Positions 1 to 7,353 of a stretch of DNA of 14,073 nt are shown here, piece after piece. Made by a program: the position numbers and the translations under genes. Below the pieces are notes generated by a model. It searched no databases and was not told the DNA's origin. It saw only the letters and a list, made by a program, of their open reading frames with translations. The number at the start of each line of letters is the position of its first letter. Positions within the stretch are counted from its first letter, which is position 1. This DNA comes from JAQBFJ01 sp032123435 (GTDB lineage Bacteria; Verrucomicrobiota; Kiritimatiellia; UBA8416; JAQBFJ01), in NCBI GenBank assembly GCA_032123435.1, contig JAQBFJ010000036.1, positions 1-14,073 on the forward strand, in the 5' to 3' direction.

Positions 1-873
1 CTCCTTGAGTGAATATTTAGCTCCAGCATTAATACGCAAAGAAGGAATAGTATGGATCTGTAACGATAATGCACCAAATGGTGACGAAGCGGTGCCGAGC
101 TCAGAATCGTCGTATTGCGCACTGGTATAACCAACCCGGAAACCGCATCTCGCATTCGCGTTTATTATCTTTTCAATACCGATCCCAGCCTGTGTCGTGC
201 TCAGCCCTCTTTCAAGTTCATTATAATTATCATAATTATAAACCGTCCTCCCTCCGGTAACAAGGAGGCCCACATCCTTCTGCAGTTCACGCCAATAAGT
301 CATATTCAGCCCTGTAATGTCTTCATCTGATGTTCGCGCGACTATGCTTTCGTCATAACGTTTTATCGTGCTTTTGATCTCGAAATCGACACTTGATCTA
401 CGATCAAGCTCATAACCGGCAAAGCCTCGGGCTCTGTTTAGAATGTACGTACTGTCCGGCCGATCAACCTTGTCATCATGAATTGCCGGGTCATCTGTTA
501 GATTGAACCGTTCCTCAAGGCTCAGCCTGACGCGCGGAGAAGGAGTGTGCACGATGCTCATACCTACATCCTGCATAAGTTCGCTTTCATTCTGGATATC
601 CGATGGATTACTGCGGTATCTATACGAGGGCGCGTAGGAAAACTCAACTCTGGTAATGTCCGGACTGGAAGTCTTTGATATTCGCGGCCTCAAGTAAACA
701 TCCACATTATTGTCTGCGTCAGCGGATGAATCCCTGTTATCAGTGACTTCCGTCAAAACCGTCATGGAAAACTTAAATGAATCACTTTCCTTAGGTTCCG
801 CCAATACATTACCAACTATAGTGATAAAACAAAGGCAACATACTGCACTTATGATTCGTTTTTGTGTTTCCAT
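1..873 (-). CDS. Outer-membrane beta-barrel protein, N-terminal part (runs off left edge)
   Basis: The minus strand is open from an ATG at 873 to the window edge, giving 291 residues with no stop, so the C-terminus is missing. The first 25 residues form a classic Sec signal peptide: basic METQKR, a hydrophobic core, and a probable cut after VLA before EPKES. The mature part has no membrane helix. It has alternating polar/hydrophobic strands rich in Tyr, Arg and Asp (for example VEFSYAPSYRYRSNP and GFAGYELDRRSSVDFEI), typical of an outer-membrane barrel. It resembles the putative beta-barrel porin 2 type (BBP2_2, PF10082), but that assignment is from memory of the pattern. An in-frame ATG at 933 would bury the signal peptide behind 20 extra residues and lies at or before the predicted transcript start. 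The ATG at 873 has a GGAG ribosome-binding site, so I chose it. Substrate and function are unknown. Confidence 0.75.
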   Translation of the reverse strand, partial: METQKRIISAVCCLCFITIVGNVLAEPKESDSFKFSMTVLTEVTDNRDSSADADNNVDVYLRPRISKTSSPDITRVEFSYAPSYRYRSNPSDIQNESELMQDVGMSIVHTPSPRVRLSLEERFNLTDDPAIHDDKVDRPDSTYILNRARGFAGYELDRRSSVDFEIKSTIKRYDESIVARTSDEDITGLNMTYWRELQKDVGLLVTGGRTVYNYDNYNELERGLSTTQAGIGIEKIINANARCGFRVGYTSAQYDDSELGTASSPFGALSLQIHTIPSLRINAGAKYSLKE

Positions 874-936
874 CAATATTTTCTCCAGTTCTACAGTATT
901 TTTGACAAATATTTTCGCCGGATTAATGAGCATTTA

Positions 937-965
937 TTATTATCCTCAGGCATGCCGCAGGTCAA
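937..965 (-). promoter_or_regulatory. Predicted sigma70-type promoter of the barrel gene
   Basis: Read on the minus strand, TTGACC (965-960) is followed by a 17-base spacer and TAATAA (942-937). Both boxes are close to consensus. The predicted transcript start near 930 gives a leader of about 57 bases before the ATG at 873 and excludes the upstream ATG at 933. Confidence 0.6.
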
Positions 966-1169
966 CATTTAAAAACAGCTTGTTTTCCTGATTTTCCGTA
1001 TAACCTGCCGTAGCACAAAAAATACACGAAAAAACACATAAAGGGAATGAAGAATAAGAACGGAAGCCATGAATGGCCGCGTATAAAACAAGCACGTATC
1101 AACATCACCCTCTTCACGACCTGAATAAAAACCAGCTTCTTTTCTCTTTAATCTTTGTTTATTCTCTAA

Positions 1170-1198
1170 TTGAAATCACATGGATGAACTGGTATATT
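1170..1198 (+). promoter_or_regulatory. Predicted sigma70-type promoter of rnhC, very short leader
   Basis: TTGAAA (1170-1175), a 17-base spacer and TATATT (1193-1198) form a strong match. The predicted transcript start at about 1205 leaves only about 9 bases before the ATG at 1214. This fits the absence of any Shine-Dalgarno sequence there. Confidence 0.6.
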
Positions 1199-1213
1199 TG
1201 CTGACAACAACAT

Positions 1214-2254
1214 ATGGCAACAAAGACTTCTTACACATACAAGCTCAATTCTGAACAGCAATCGGTACTCTCCGGTATTCTGAAGAGTGGAAACTATCAG
1301 TTGGTAAAAGTGGAACACACCAGGATAGCCGCGCGAATTCCGCAATGCGGAATCTCGATCTACAAAAGTGGCAAATGCCTGATCCAGGGAAAGGGCGCGG
1401 AAGAATTTGTAACCTTTGTACTGGAACCGCTTGTTCTAAAGAACGCTGAACTTGGTTACGAAGACGTTTTAAATCCTGAATCGACAAAGCCCCATATGGG
1501 TATCGATGAAAGCGGAAAAGGCGATTTCTTCGGACCCATGGTAATCGCCTCCGTTTACGTTGATGATCAGCTGACTAATACCATGCGCGAGATGGATGTG
1601 CGAGACAGCAAGACAATTACAAGCGACAACAAAGCGCTCGCCATGGGACGCGCTCTGAGACAATTACTCGGCAAACGTTACAGCATAGTTAAAATTGGGC
1701 CCGAAGCTTATAACAGACTCTATTCCAAAATGCGCAATGTGAATTCAGTTCTAGCATGGGCACACGCCCGCGCGATAGAAAATCTTCTGTCTGTTGTACC
1801 TGAATGTCCACGCGCAATCTCCGACCAATTCGGCAAGAAGGAACAAGTCATTAGCGCCCTGATGAAGAAAGGACGCAAGATAGAATTAATTCAACAGCAC
1901 AAAGCGGAAAGCGACGTTGCTGTGGCGGCAGCATCCATTATCGCACGCGAAGGGTTCCTGCGGGCATTGCGCAAGATGGATCAGGATTTCGAAATATCAT
2001 TCAAGAAGGGGGCCTCGGCCGCCGTCAAGGATGCCGCCGTTGAACTCGTAAAGAAGCATGGCCCTCAATCGCTCATAAAAGCGGCTAAATGTCATTTCAA
2101 AACGACTGACGAAGTGCTCGCCCTGCTCAATCTCGACCGCAAAACACTTGGACCTGAAGGTCAGGCCGTATCAAAACCACGTATAACCCGAAAAACATCC
2201 TATTCATCCCGTCCTCAAACCCCGGAAGATGAACCTGATGGTGAATCCAGTTAA
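1214..2254 (+). CDS. rnhC: Ribonuclease HIII
   Basis: This endonuclease cuts the RNA strand of RNA/DNA hybrids. It acts in the cytoplasm on R-loops, replication primers and misincorporated ribonucleotides. The 346-residue protein has the RNase HIII layout: an N-terminal substrate-binding region (about 1-85, DUF3378/TBP-like), then a type-2 RNase H catalytic domain. The catalytic signature is MGIDESGKGDFFGP (D98, E99), with ISDQF (D204) and HKAESDVAVAAASIIARE (about 229-246) downstream. DESGKGD and the N-terminal extension separate it from RNase HII. The C-terminal 30 or so residues are polar and charged (SKPRITRKTSYSSRPQTPEDEPDGESS-like) and probably disordered, making it somewhat longer than the roughly 310-residue Bacillus-type enzymes. 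The ATG at 1214 has no Shine-Dalgarno sequence, and the predicted leader is about 9 bases. The gene converges on trpA, with 27 bases between the stops. Confidence 0.93.
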   Translation: MATKTSYTYKLNSEQQSVLSGILKSGNYQLVKVEHTRIAARIPQCGISIYKSGKCLIQGKGAEEFVTFVLEPLVLKNAELGYEDVLNPESTKPHMGIDESGKGDFFGPMVIASVYVDDQLTNTMREMDVRDSKTITSDNKALAMGRALRQLLGKRYSIVKIGPEAYNRLYSKMRNVNSVLAWAHARAIENLLSVVPECPRAISDQFGKKEQVISALMKKGRKIELIQQHKAESDVAVAAASIIAREGFLRALRKMDQDFEISFKKGASAAVKDAAVELVKKHGPQSLIKAAKCHFKTTDEVLALLNLDRKTLGPEGQAVSKPRITRKTSYSSRPQTPEDEPDGESS

Positions 2255-2281
2255 AAACTCCGCCTCTTAACCCATTCATAC

Positions 2282-3049
2282 TTACAGCGCGGATCTTAGT
2301 TCGCGCACTAATTCAGCCAGCCGATTCTCACACGCTGCCTGCACGAGAGCGCTTCCCACAACTACAGCGTCTGCACTTTGCGCCGCCTGCCTGGCCTGAT
2401 CACCGTTACTTATGCCAAAGCCAACTGCAACGGGAAGATCCGTGCACTCACGAAGCGCGCGCACATGATCGGCAACATCATTTGCGATATTGCACCTTGC
2501 TCCGGTTACACCCGTCACCATGATGTAATAGACAAAACCTTCCGCTTCGCGCAGAATAACACGCGCTCGTTCCTTAGACGTGGTTGGCGCGATTAATTGG
2601 ATAAATGACAATTTCCGCTTTGCTGTTTCAATACGAAATTCCGCTGACTCTTCGTAAGGCATATCCACAATCAGCATGCCGTCAACACCAGCTCGCGCGG
2701 CATCAGCACAGATTTTACTGTAGCCATACGCGTGAAAAGGATTGGCATAACCGAACAGAACAATAGGTGTGTCAAAATCAGAGCGGAGCCCTGCAACCAT
2801 TTCTATTACACCCGACACGCTCATTCCCGCGGAAAGAGCTCTTTGTGCCGCCTCTTGAATAATGGGCCCATCGGCAGTCGGGTCAGAAAAAGGAACACCC
2901 AGTTCAAGAATATCTACACCACCCTCCAAAGCGGTCCGGATGTTTTTTTCTGAATCGCTCGAATCAGGGTCTCCGGCAGTCAGATACGCGATAAGCCCTT
3001 TCCTGCCCGTTTCCTTCAAAGCATTGAACTTTTGTATAATCCTGTTCAT
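2282..3049 (-). CDS. trpA: Tryptophan synthase alpha chain
   Basis: This subunit cleaves indole-3-glycerol phosphate to indole and glyceraldehyde-3-phosphate. The indole passes through a tunnel to TrpB in the alpha2-beta2 complex. The 255-residue TIM barrel has the catalytic residues at the same numbering as Salmonella: E49 in ILELGVPFSDP and D60 in TADGP. The phosphate-binding MVTGVTGAR and VAVGFGIS motifs follow, and nothing essential appears missing. It is the last gene of the trp operon. The ATG at 3049 lies four bases after the trpB stop, with its AGG ribosome-binding site inside the end of trpB, so translation is probably coupled. No hairpin plus T-tract terminator follows before the convergent RNase HIII gene. 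Confidence 0.97.
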   Translation of the reverse strand: MNRIIQKFNALKETGRKGLIAYLTAGDPDSSDSEKNIRTALEGGVDILELGVPFSDPTADGPIIQEAAQRALSAGMSVSGVIEMVAGLRSDFDTPIVLFGYANPFHAYGYSKICADAARAGVDGMLIVDMPYEESAEFRIETAKRKLSFIQLIAPTTSKERARVILREAEGFVYYIMVTGVTGARCNIANDVADHVRALRECTDLPVAVGFGISNGDQARQAAQSADAVVVGSALVQAACENRLAELVRELRSAL

Positions 3050-3053
3050 GTAA

Positions 3054-4238
3054 CTAACCTGTATGGTTCATGACACTGTCCACGTCCTTATCGCCGCGTC
3101 CCGACAGATTTACCACCACAATTTGGTCCTTACCGATCGATTTGGCTCTTTTTTTCGTTTCAGCCAGAGCGTGAGCAGACTCCAGCGCCGGAACAATACC
3201 TTCCAATCGGGTAAGCGCGTGAAATGCTTCAAGCGCCTCCGCGTCCGTTACACTGCAGTATTCAACCTTCCTGGTATCGGCCCATAGAGCGTGTTGTGGT
3301 CCCACTCCGGGATAATCTAAGCCGGCGCTTATTGAATGCGCATTATGCACCTGGCCGTCTTCATTCTGCAGAATGTACGTTTTACTTCCATGCAGAATAC
3401 CTACTGAACCAGCGGCGATACTTGCGGCATGTTTTCCTGTTTCCAGTCCAAGTCCGGCGGCTTCAACACCCACCAGATGCACGTCGGATTCATCGAGAAA
3501 CGGCATGAATATACCAGCGGCATTGCTCCCGCCGCCTACACAGGCTATTATCATATCCGGCAACCTACCCTCTTTTTCCAGTATCTGCCCACGCGTTTCC
3601 TCGCCGATTACACTTTGAAAATCACGGACGATGGTAGGATAAGGGTGCGGACCGGCCACGGAACCTATCACGTAAAATGTTGTCTGTACATTTGCAACCC
3701 ATGATCGCAACGCTTCATTCATGGCATCCTTGAGCGTGCGCGTTCCGTTCTTCACCGGAACAACCTCAGCGCCAAGCAGTTTCATACGTTTTACGTTCGG
3801 CTCCTGCCTGGCAATATCGACCTCACCCATATACACGACACACTCCATCCCCACTAGTGCGGCAGATGTGGCGGTGGCGACACCATGCTGACCGGCACCT
3901 GTCCCGGCCATTAATCTCTTCTTCCCCATGCGTCTGGCAAGAAGCGCCTGCCCAACGGTATTGTTTATCTTATGCGCTCCCGTATGATTCAGATCTTCAC
4001 GTTTAAGATATATTTTAGCACCACCGTACGCTTCAGTAAGCCGTCTGGCGAAATACAGCGGCGATGGGCGTCCGACATAATCGGAAAGCATGGCGTGAAA
4101 TTCAGCCATGAACGCTTTATCATTCTTTGCCTCGTTATACGCATCTTCCAGCGCGATCAATGCGGGCATAAGCGTTTCGGCGACATAACGTCCGCCGTAA
4201 TCTCCAAAATATCCTGTCTTATCCGTCTCTTTATTCAT
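3054..4238 (-). CDS. trpB: Tryptophan synthase beta chain with an atypical Gly at the catalytic Glu position
   Basis: This PLP enzyme joins indole and serine into tryptophan. The ATG at 4238 (394 residues) overlaps the trpF stop by 8 bases (ATGAATAA) and has AAAGG upstream. The longer frame to 4265 would begin with TTG and adds nine residues with no family support. The PLP lysine is K90 in LNHTGAHKINN. GGGSNA, GLDYPGVGPQHA, ALESAHA and NLSGRGDKD are all intact. The odd point is residue 112, in MAGTGAGQHG: the family has Glu there (AETGAGQHG, Glu109 in Salmonella), but the codon at 3905-3903 is GGG. That is one base from GAG. Glu109 is known to help activate serine and indole. The window alone cannot say whether this is natural, a strain mutation or a sequence error. 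Identification as TrpB is certain; full activity is not. Confidence 0.97.
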   Translation of the reverse strand: MNKETDKTGYFGDYGGRYVAETLMPALIALEDAYNEAKNDKAFMAEFHAMLSDYVGRPSPLYFARRLTEAYGGAKIYLKREDLNHTGAHKINNTVGQALLARRMGKKRLMAGTGAGQHGVATATSAALVGMECVVYMGEVDIARQEPNVKRMKLLGAEVVPVKNGTRTLKDAMNEALRSWVANVQTTFYVIGSVAGPHPYPTIVRDFQSVIGEETRGQILEKEGRLPDMIIACVGGGSNAAGIFMPFLDESDVHLVGVEAAGLGLETGKHAASIAAGSVGILHGSKTYILQNEDGQVHNAHSISAGLDYPGVGPQHALWADTRKVEYCSVTDAEALEAFHALTRLEGIVPALESAHALAETKKRAKSIGKDQIVVVNLSGRGDKDVDSVMNHTG

Positions 4239-4851
4239 CGCACACGCCTTTAACTGTTTTGACAAACCTTTTCATCTTCTCGTGATCCTTCCTGCCCGGC
4301 ATCAGCTCCACGCCGCTCGCTACATCAACTCCGCGCGGCTCGACAATTCTAACTGCGTCTCCAACATTTTCAGGTGTCAATCCACCTGCCAGCATCAAAG
4401 GATACCGTGTCGCCAGTTCAGCGGCCTGACTCCAATCTGCCGTAACACCTGTCCCGCCATACTCGCCGGACACATCAGCATCTATAACATAACGTGCCGC
4501 CGGCCATTTATTCAAGGCTGGTTTCACTTCACCGTCTTCAATGCGCACTGCCTTCCATATGGTCATTTTCGCATCACTGAACTCGGCATAATCTTCGTCA
4601 CCATGAATCTGTACAGCATACAGATTGCAATCTAACACTATTTTCTCGATATTTGCCCTGTTCTCATTAACAAAAACGCCTATGACTTTCACGTTATTAT
4701 CAAGCGCGTCACAAATCTTAGCCAGTTCCGAAACACTGACCGAACGCGGTGATTTCGGATAAAGAACACACCCCAGATAATCGACGCCTAAGTCCAGCGC
4801 GCACCTGGCATCGTCAATATTAGTCAATCCGCATATTTTTATTTCAGTCAT
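4231..4851 (-). CDS. trpF: Phosphoribosylanthranilate isomerase
   Basis: This enzyme catalyses the Amadori rearrangement of N-(5'-phosphoribosyl)anthranilate to CdRP, the step between TrpD and TrpC. The 206-residue TIM barrel has catalytic C7 in KICGLT, QIHGDE (81-86), the general acid D124 in VIDADVSGEYGGTG, LAGGLTPENV and the phosphate-binding VDVASGVE. I chose the ATG at 4851 because MTEIKICGLT is where the family starts. A GTG at 4860 would add three residues. Neither has a convincing ribosome-binding site, so the gene may depend on translation of trpC ending at 4874. The 3' end overlaps the trpB start by 8 bases. TrpF is separate from TrpC here, unlike the fused protein of E. coli. Confidence 0.95.
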   Translation of the reverse strand: MTEIKICGLTNIDDARCALDLGVDYLGCVLYPKSPRSVSVSELAKICDALDNNVKVIGVFVNENRANIEKIVLDCNLYAVQIHGDEDYAEFSDAKMTIWKAVRIEDGEVKPALNKWPAARYVIDADVSGEYGGTGVTADWSQAAELATRYPLMLAGGLTPENVGDAVRIVEPRGVDVASGVELMPGRKDHEKMKRFVKTVKGVCDE

Positions 4852-4873
4852 AATAAGCACAAGCAGGAACTAG

Positions 4874-5659
4874 CTAACTCGACGGCCGAACCAATGCGGC
4901 TAATTGCCGACCCGGCTCCCCGGCGTCTGTCATCAACGCCTCTCCCACCAGGAACGCGTTATAACCGGCTTCCGCCAACATTTCAATATGCGCCCTGTTC
5001 CTTATGCCGCTTTCAGCAATCGATTGCCGTCCGCGAGGTATTGCGGGCGCAAGCGACATTGCCACACTCAGATCGGTCTTTAAGGTCTTTAAGTTCCTGC
5101 TATTAACACCTATAATCGCTTTTTCAAGTTCAAGGGCAATGCCCAGTTCTTCTTCCGTATGTACCTCTACTATCACCTCAAGCCCACATTCCAGCGACTT
5201 GTCATACAACATGCGCAGTTTGTCTGCGCACAGAACAGCTACTATCAAGAGTATAATATCAGCTCCGTACGCGGCCGACTCATATACCTGGTACGGATCA
5301 ACAATGAAGTCCTTGCGCAATATCGGAAGTTTCACCGCTTCCCGCACAGCGCGAAGATGCTCATTGCTTCCCAAAAAATGGCGCGGCTCAGTAAGAACAG
5401 ATATCGCTGTCGCGCCATGCTTTTCATATTCCCGTGCTATTTCAGCGGGACAATAGTTCTCCCTCAACAGACCGGCTGAAGGACTGGCTTTTTTCATTTC
5501 GGCAATAATATGTATTTCCAAATCATCTTTCAACCGTTCCGCCAGACGATGGTAGGTACGTTTCTCAACAAGCTGGGCTAATATCTCGACGGGCACTTTA
5601 CCCATTGAATGAGCAACATCCGCCTGTCGTTCCTTAATTATAGTTTCTAGGATATTCAC
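4874..5659 (-). CDS. trpC: Indole-3-glycerol phosphate synthase
   Basis: This enzyme closes the indole ring, converting CdRP to indole-3-glycerol phosphate with loss of CO2. The 261-residue monofunctional TIM barrel carries the full catalytic set: E54 and the lysines of AEMKKASPSAG (53-63), K116 in LRKDFIVD, E165 in VEVHTEEE, N186 in GVNSRNLKTLK, and E216/S217 in IAESGI. The frame is open up to a TTG at 5692. The GTG at 5659 gives the family-typical start (V/M)NILETII and has AAGGA four bases upstream, so I used it. It follows trpD after 43 bases and precedes trpF by 22. Confidence 0.96.
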   Translation of the reverse strand: MNILETIIKERQADVAHSMGKVPVEILAQLVEKRTYHRLAERLKDDLEIHIIAEMKKASPSAGLLRENYCPAEIAREYEKHGATAISVLTEPRHFLGSNEHLRAVREAVKLPILRKDFIVDPYQVYESAAYGADIILLIVAVLCADKLRMLYDKSLECGLEVIVEVHTEEELGIALELEKAIIGVNSRNLKTLKTDLSVAMSLAPAIPRGRQSIAESGIRNRAHIEMLAEAGYNAFLVGEALMTDAGEPGRQLAALVRPSS

Positions 5660-5702
5660 AGGTTCCTTTTCCCTTTTTGAGCGAAAGTTCAAGCTTCAAC
5701 TG

Positions 5703-6713
5703 TCAGCCCGATCTCGAGCACGCGACCAGGCTTTCAAGCTTGCGCATAGCGTTCCCGCTATCAATTGATTCCATGGCCTTCTGCCAGCCATCTCTGATAT
5801 CACGTGCCCTACCCCCAGCCACAATTGCCGCTGAAGCGTTGAGACAGACAATATCACGTTTAGGCCCTTTTTCTCCGGAAAGAATACTTCTCGCTATTTC
5901 CGCGTTCAAATCGGCATCACCACCGACCAAGTCCGTTTTACAGGCATAGTTCCCGATAAATTCCAACGGATCAAACTCATACGTTTTAACATTGCCGTCA
6001 ACAAGTTCACTTATTCTTGTTGATGCTGTAACACTGATTTCATCCATGCCGTCATTGCCATGGACTATAAACGCCCGTTTGCTTCCCAGTATACGCAGAA
6101 CATTGGCAAACGGCTCCGTCAATTCCGGAGAAAATACGCCTATAATCTGACTCTTTGCACCAGCTGGATTCGTTAGAGGCCCCAGCATATTAAACATTGT
6201 GCGAACACCCAGTTCTTTGCGCGCGCTCATTGCATGCTTCATCGCAGGATGCATTTTGGGAGCAAACATGAAGCATATTCCCGCTTCACGCAGACAATCC
6301 TCAACAGTTTCCGTCGATGCTTCAAGATTAACACCCAGTTTCTCCAATAAGTCGGCGGAACCGCATTTACTGGAAATGGCACGGTTTCCATGTTTAGCCA
6401 CCGGCACGCCTGCACCAGCGACAACGAATGCTGCCGTTGTGGAAATGTTAAAAGTATTATATGAATCACCGCCTGTTCCGCATGTGTCAACAACATTCAA
6501 AACACCAGTATCTATGAATATGGCGTGACGCCGCATTGAGGCGGTGCCACCGGCAATTTCATCAACCGACTCACCCTTCATGCGCAAGGCGACAAGCAAC
6601 GCCCCGATCTGCACAGGGGTGGCCTGTCCAGACATGATGAGATCAAAAGCTTCGGATGTTTCATCTCTGGTAAGATTCTTGCCATTCATTACCTTTTCAA
6701 GATATTTTTTCAT
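5703..6713 (-). CDS. trpD: Anthranilate phosphoribosyltransferase
   Basis: This enzyme transfers phosphoribose from PRPP to anthranilate. The 336-residue length matches the family. The PRPP-binding DTCGTGGDSYNTFNIST spans about 76-92, followed by KHGNR (107-111), SSKCGSADLLEKLG, NMLGPLTNPAG and IVHGNDGMDEI. All signature elements are present. It stands alone rather than fused to TrpG as in E. coli. The ATG at 6713 is preceded by AGGAAAGGAAAGGTGGA, a purine-rich ribosome-binding region. It lies 34 bases downstream of the trpG stop in the same transcript. Confidence 0.97.
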   Translation of the reverse strand: MKKYLEKVMNGKNLTRDETSEAFDLIMSGQATPVQIGALLVALRMKGESVDEIAGGTASMRRHAIFIDTGVLNVVDTCGTGGDSYNTFNISTTAAFVVAGAGVPVAKHGNRAISSKCGSADLLEKLGVNLEASTETVEDCLREAGICFMFAPKMHPAMKHAMSARKELGVRTMFNMLGPLTNPAGAKSQIIGVFSPELTEPFANVLRILGSKRAFIVHGNDGMDEISVTASTRISELVDGNVKTYEFDPLEFIGNYACKTDLVGGDADLNAEIARSILSGEKGPKRDIVCLNASAAIVAGGRARDIRDGWQKAMESIDSGNAMRKLESLVACSRSG

Positions 6714-6747
6714 TCCACCTTTCCTTTCCTGGAATCATTACAGGTCA

Positions 6748-7329
6748 TCAATTCCGGAGCTCTTCCACGATCTGAAGAAAATTGCGCAAAAACCTTTTAC
6801 CGCCCGGGGTCAGCACTGATTCCGGATGGAATTGAACACCATAAGTCTGATGTTCAACATGATGGATACCCATTATCTCACCATCTTCACTCGTGGCATT
6901 AACGACCAGTTCGTCCGGCATGCTGTCTTGAACAATAGCAAGAGAATGATACCTGCCCGCGACAAAAGGACTTTTCATCCCGCGATAAATAGGCAGGTCG
7001 TCATGTTTTATCAATGATGTTTTACCATGCATAATCCTGTCGGCATTCCCGATCGTGGCTCCAAAAGCAGCGCCAATACACTGATGCCCCAGACATACAC
7101 CCAGTATAGGCAAGCGGCCGGAAAATCTTTTTATAAGATCAACCGATATCCCGGCTTCCCTCGGTGTACACGGCCCCGGTGACACTACGACCGCGTCAGG
7201 CTTCATACCCTCAATATCATCAAGCCCTATCTCATCGTTCCGAAACACTTTGATGTCAGCCCCCTGGCTGCCCATCATCTGAACAAGATTATAGGTGAAG
7301 GAATCATAGTTATCTATTAATATGATCAT
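6748..7329 (-). CDS. trpG: Anthranilate synthase component II (glutamine amidotransferase)
   Basis: This subunit hydrolyses glutamine and passes ammonia to TrpE. The 193-residue class I amidotransferase has the nucleophile C79 in GVCLGHQ and H168/E170 in FHPES. SPGPCTP (50-56) forms the oxyanion region. The ATG at 7329 gives the family-typical MIILIDNYDSFTYNLVQ and has a near-perfect GGGAGG ribosome-binding site. A GTG at 7344 would add five residues ahead of that site and is unlikely. The product could also serve as PabA in folate synthesis. The position directly after trpE (24-base gap) makes the Trp role primary. Confidence 0.95.
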   Translation of the reverse strand: MIILIDNYDSFTYNLVQMMGSQGADIKVFRNDEIGLDDIEGMKPDAVVVSPGPCTPREAGISVDLIKRFSGRLPILGVCLGHQCIGAAFGATIGNADRIMHGKTSLIKHDDLPIYRGMKSPFVAGRYHSLAIVQDSMPDELVVNATSEDGEIMGIHHVEHQTYGVQFHPESVLTPGGKRFLRNFLQIVEELRN

Positions 7330-7353
7330 ACCGCCTCCCGGCACCGGGCATGT

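Larger units (their letters stand above)
874..1213. other. Divergent intergenic region, no gene seen
   Basis: This is the stretch between the barrel gene (minus) and the RNase HIII gene (plus). It holds one good promoter for each direction, at 937-965 and 1170-1198. The remainder is AT-rich and non-repetitive. A 25-codon plus-strand reading frame starts at the ATG near 1048, but its AAGGGA sits directly against the ATG and there is no other sign of coding. No terminator, RNA gene or repeat is recognisable. Confidence 0.6.

Noticed and set aside
874..1213. Riboswitch or small RNA in the spacer before rnhC.
   Set aside because: No stable stem, terminator or known riboswitch motif was recognised. 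The predicted rnhC leader is too short to hold one.
4239..4265. Longer trpB start at 4265.
   Set aside because: The codon is TTG, the nine extra residues lack family similarity, and the ATG at 4238 has a ribosome-binding site and the usual N-terminus.
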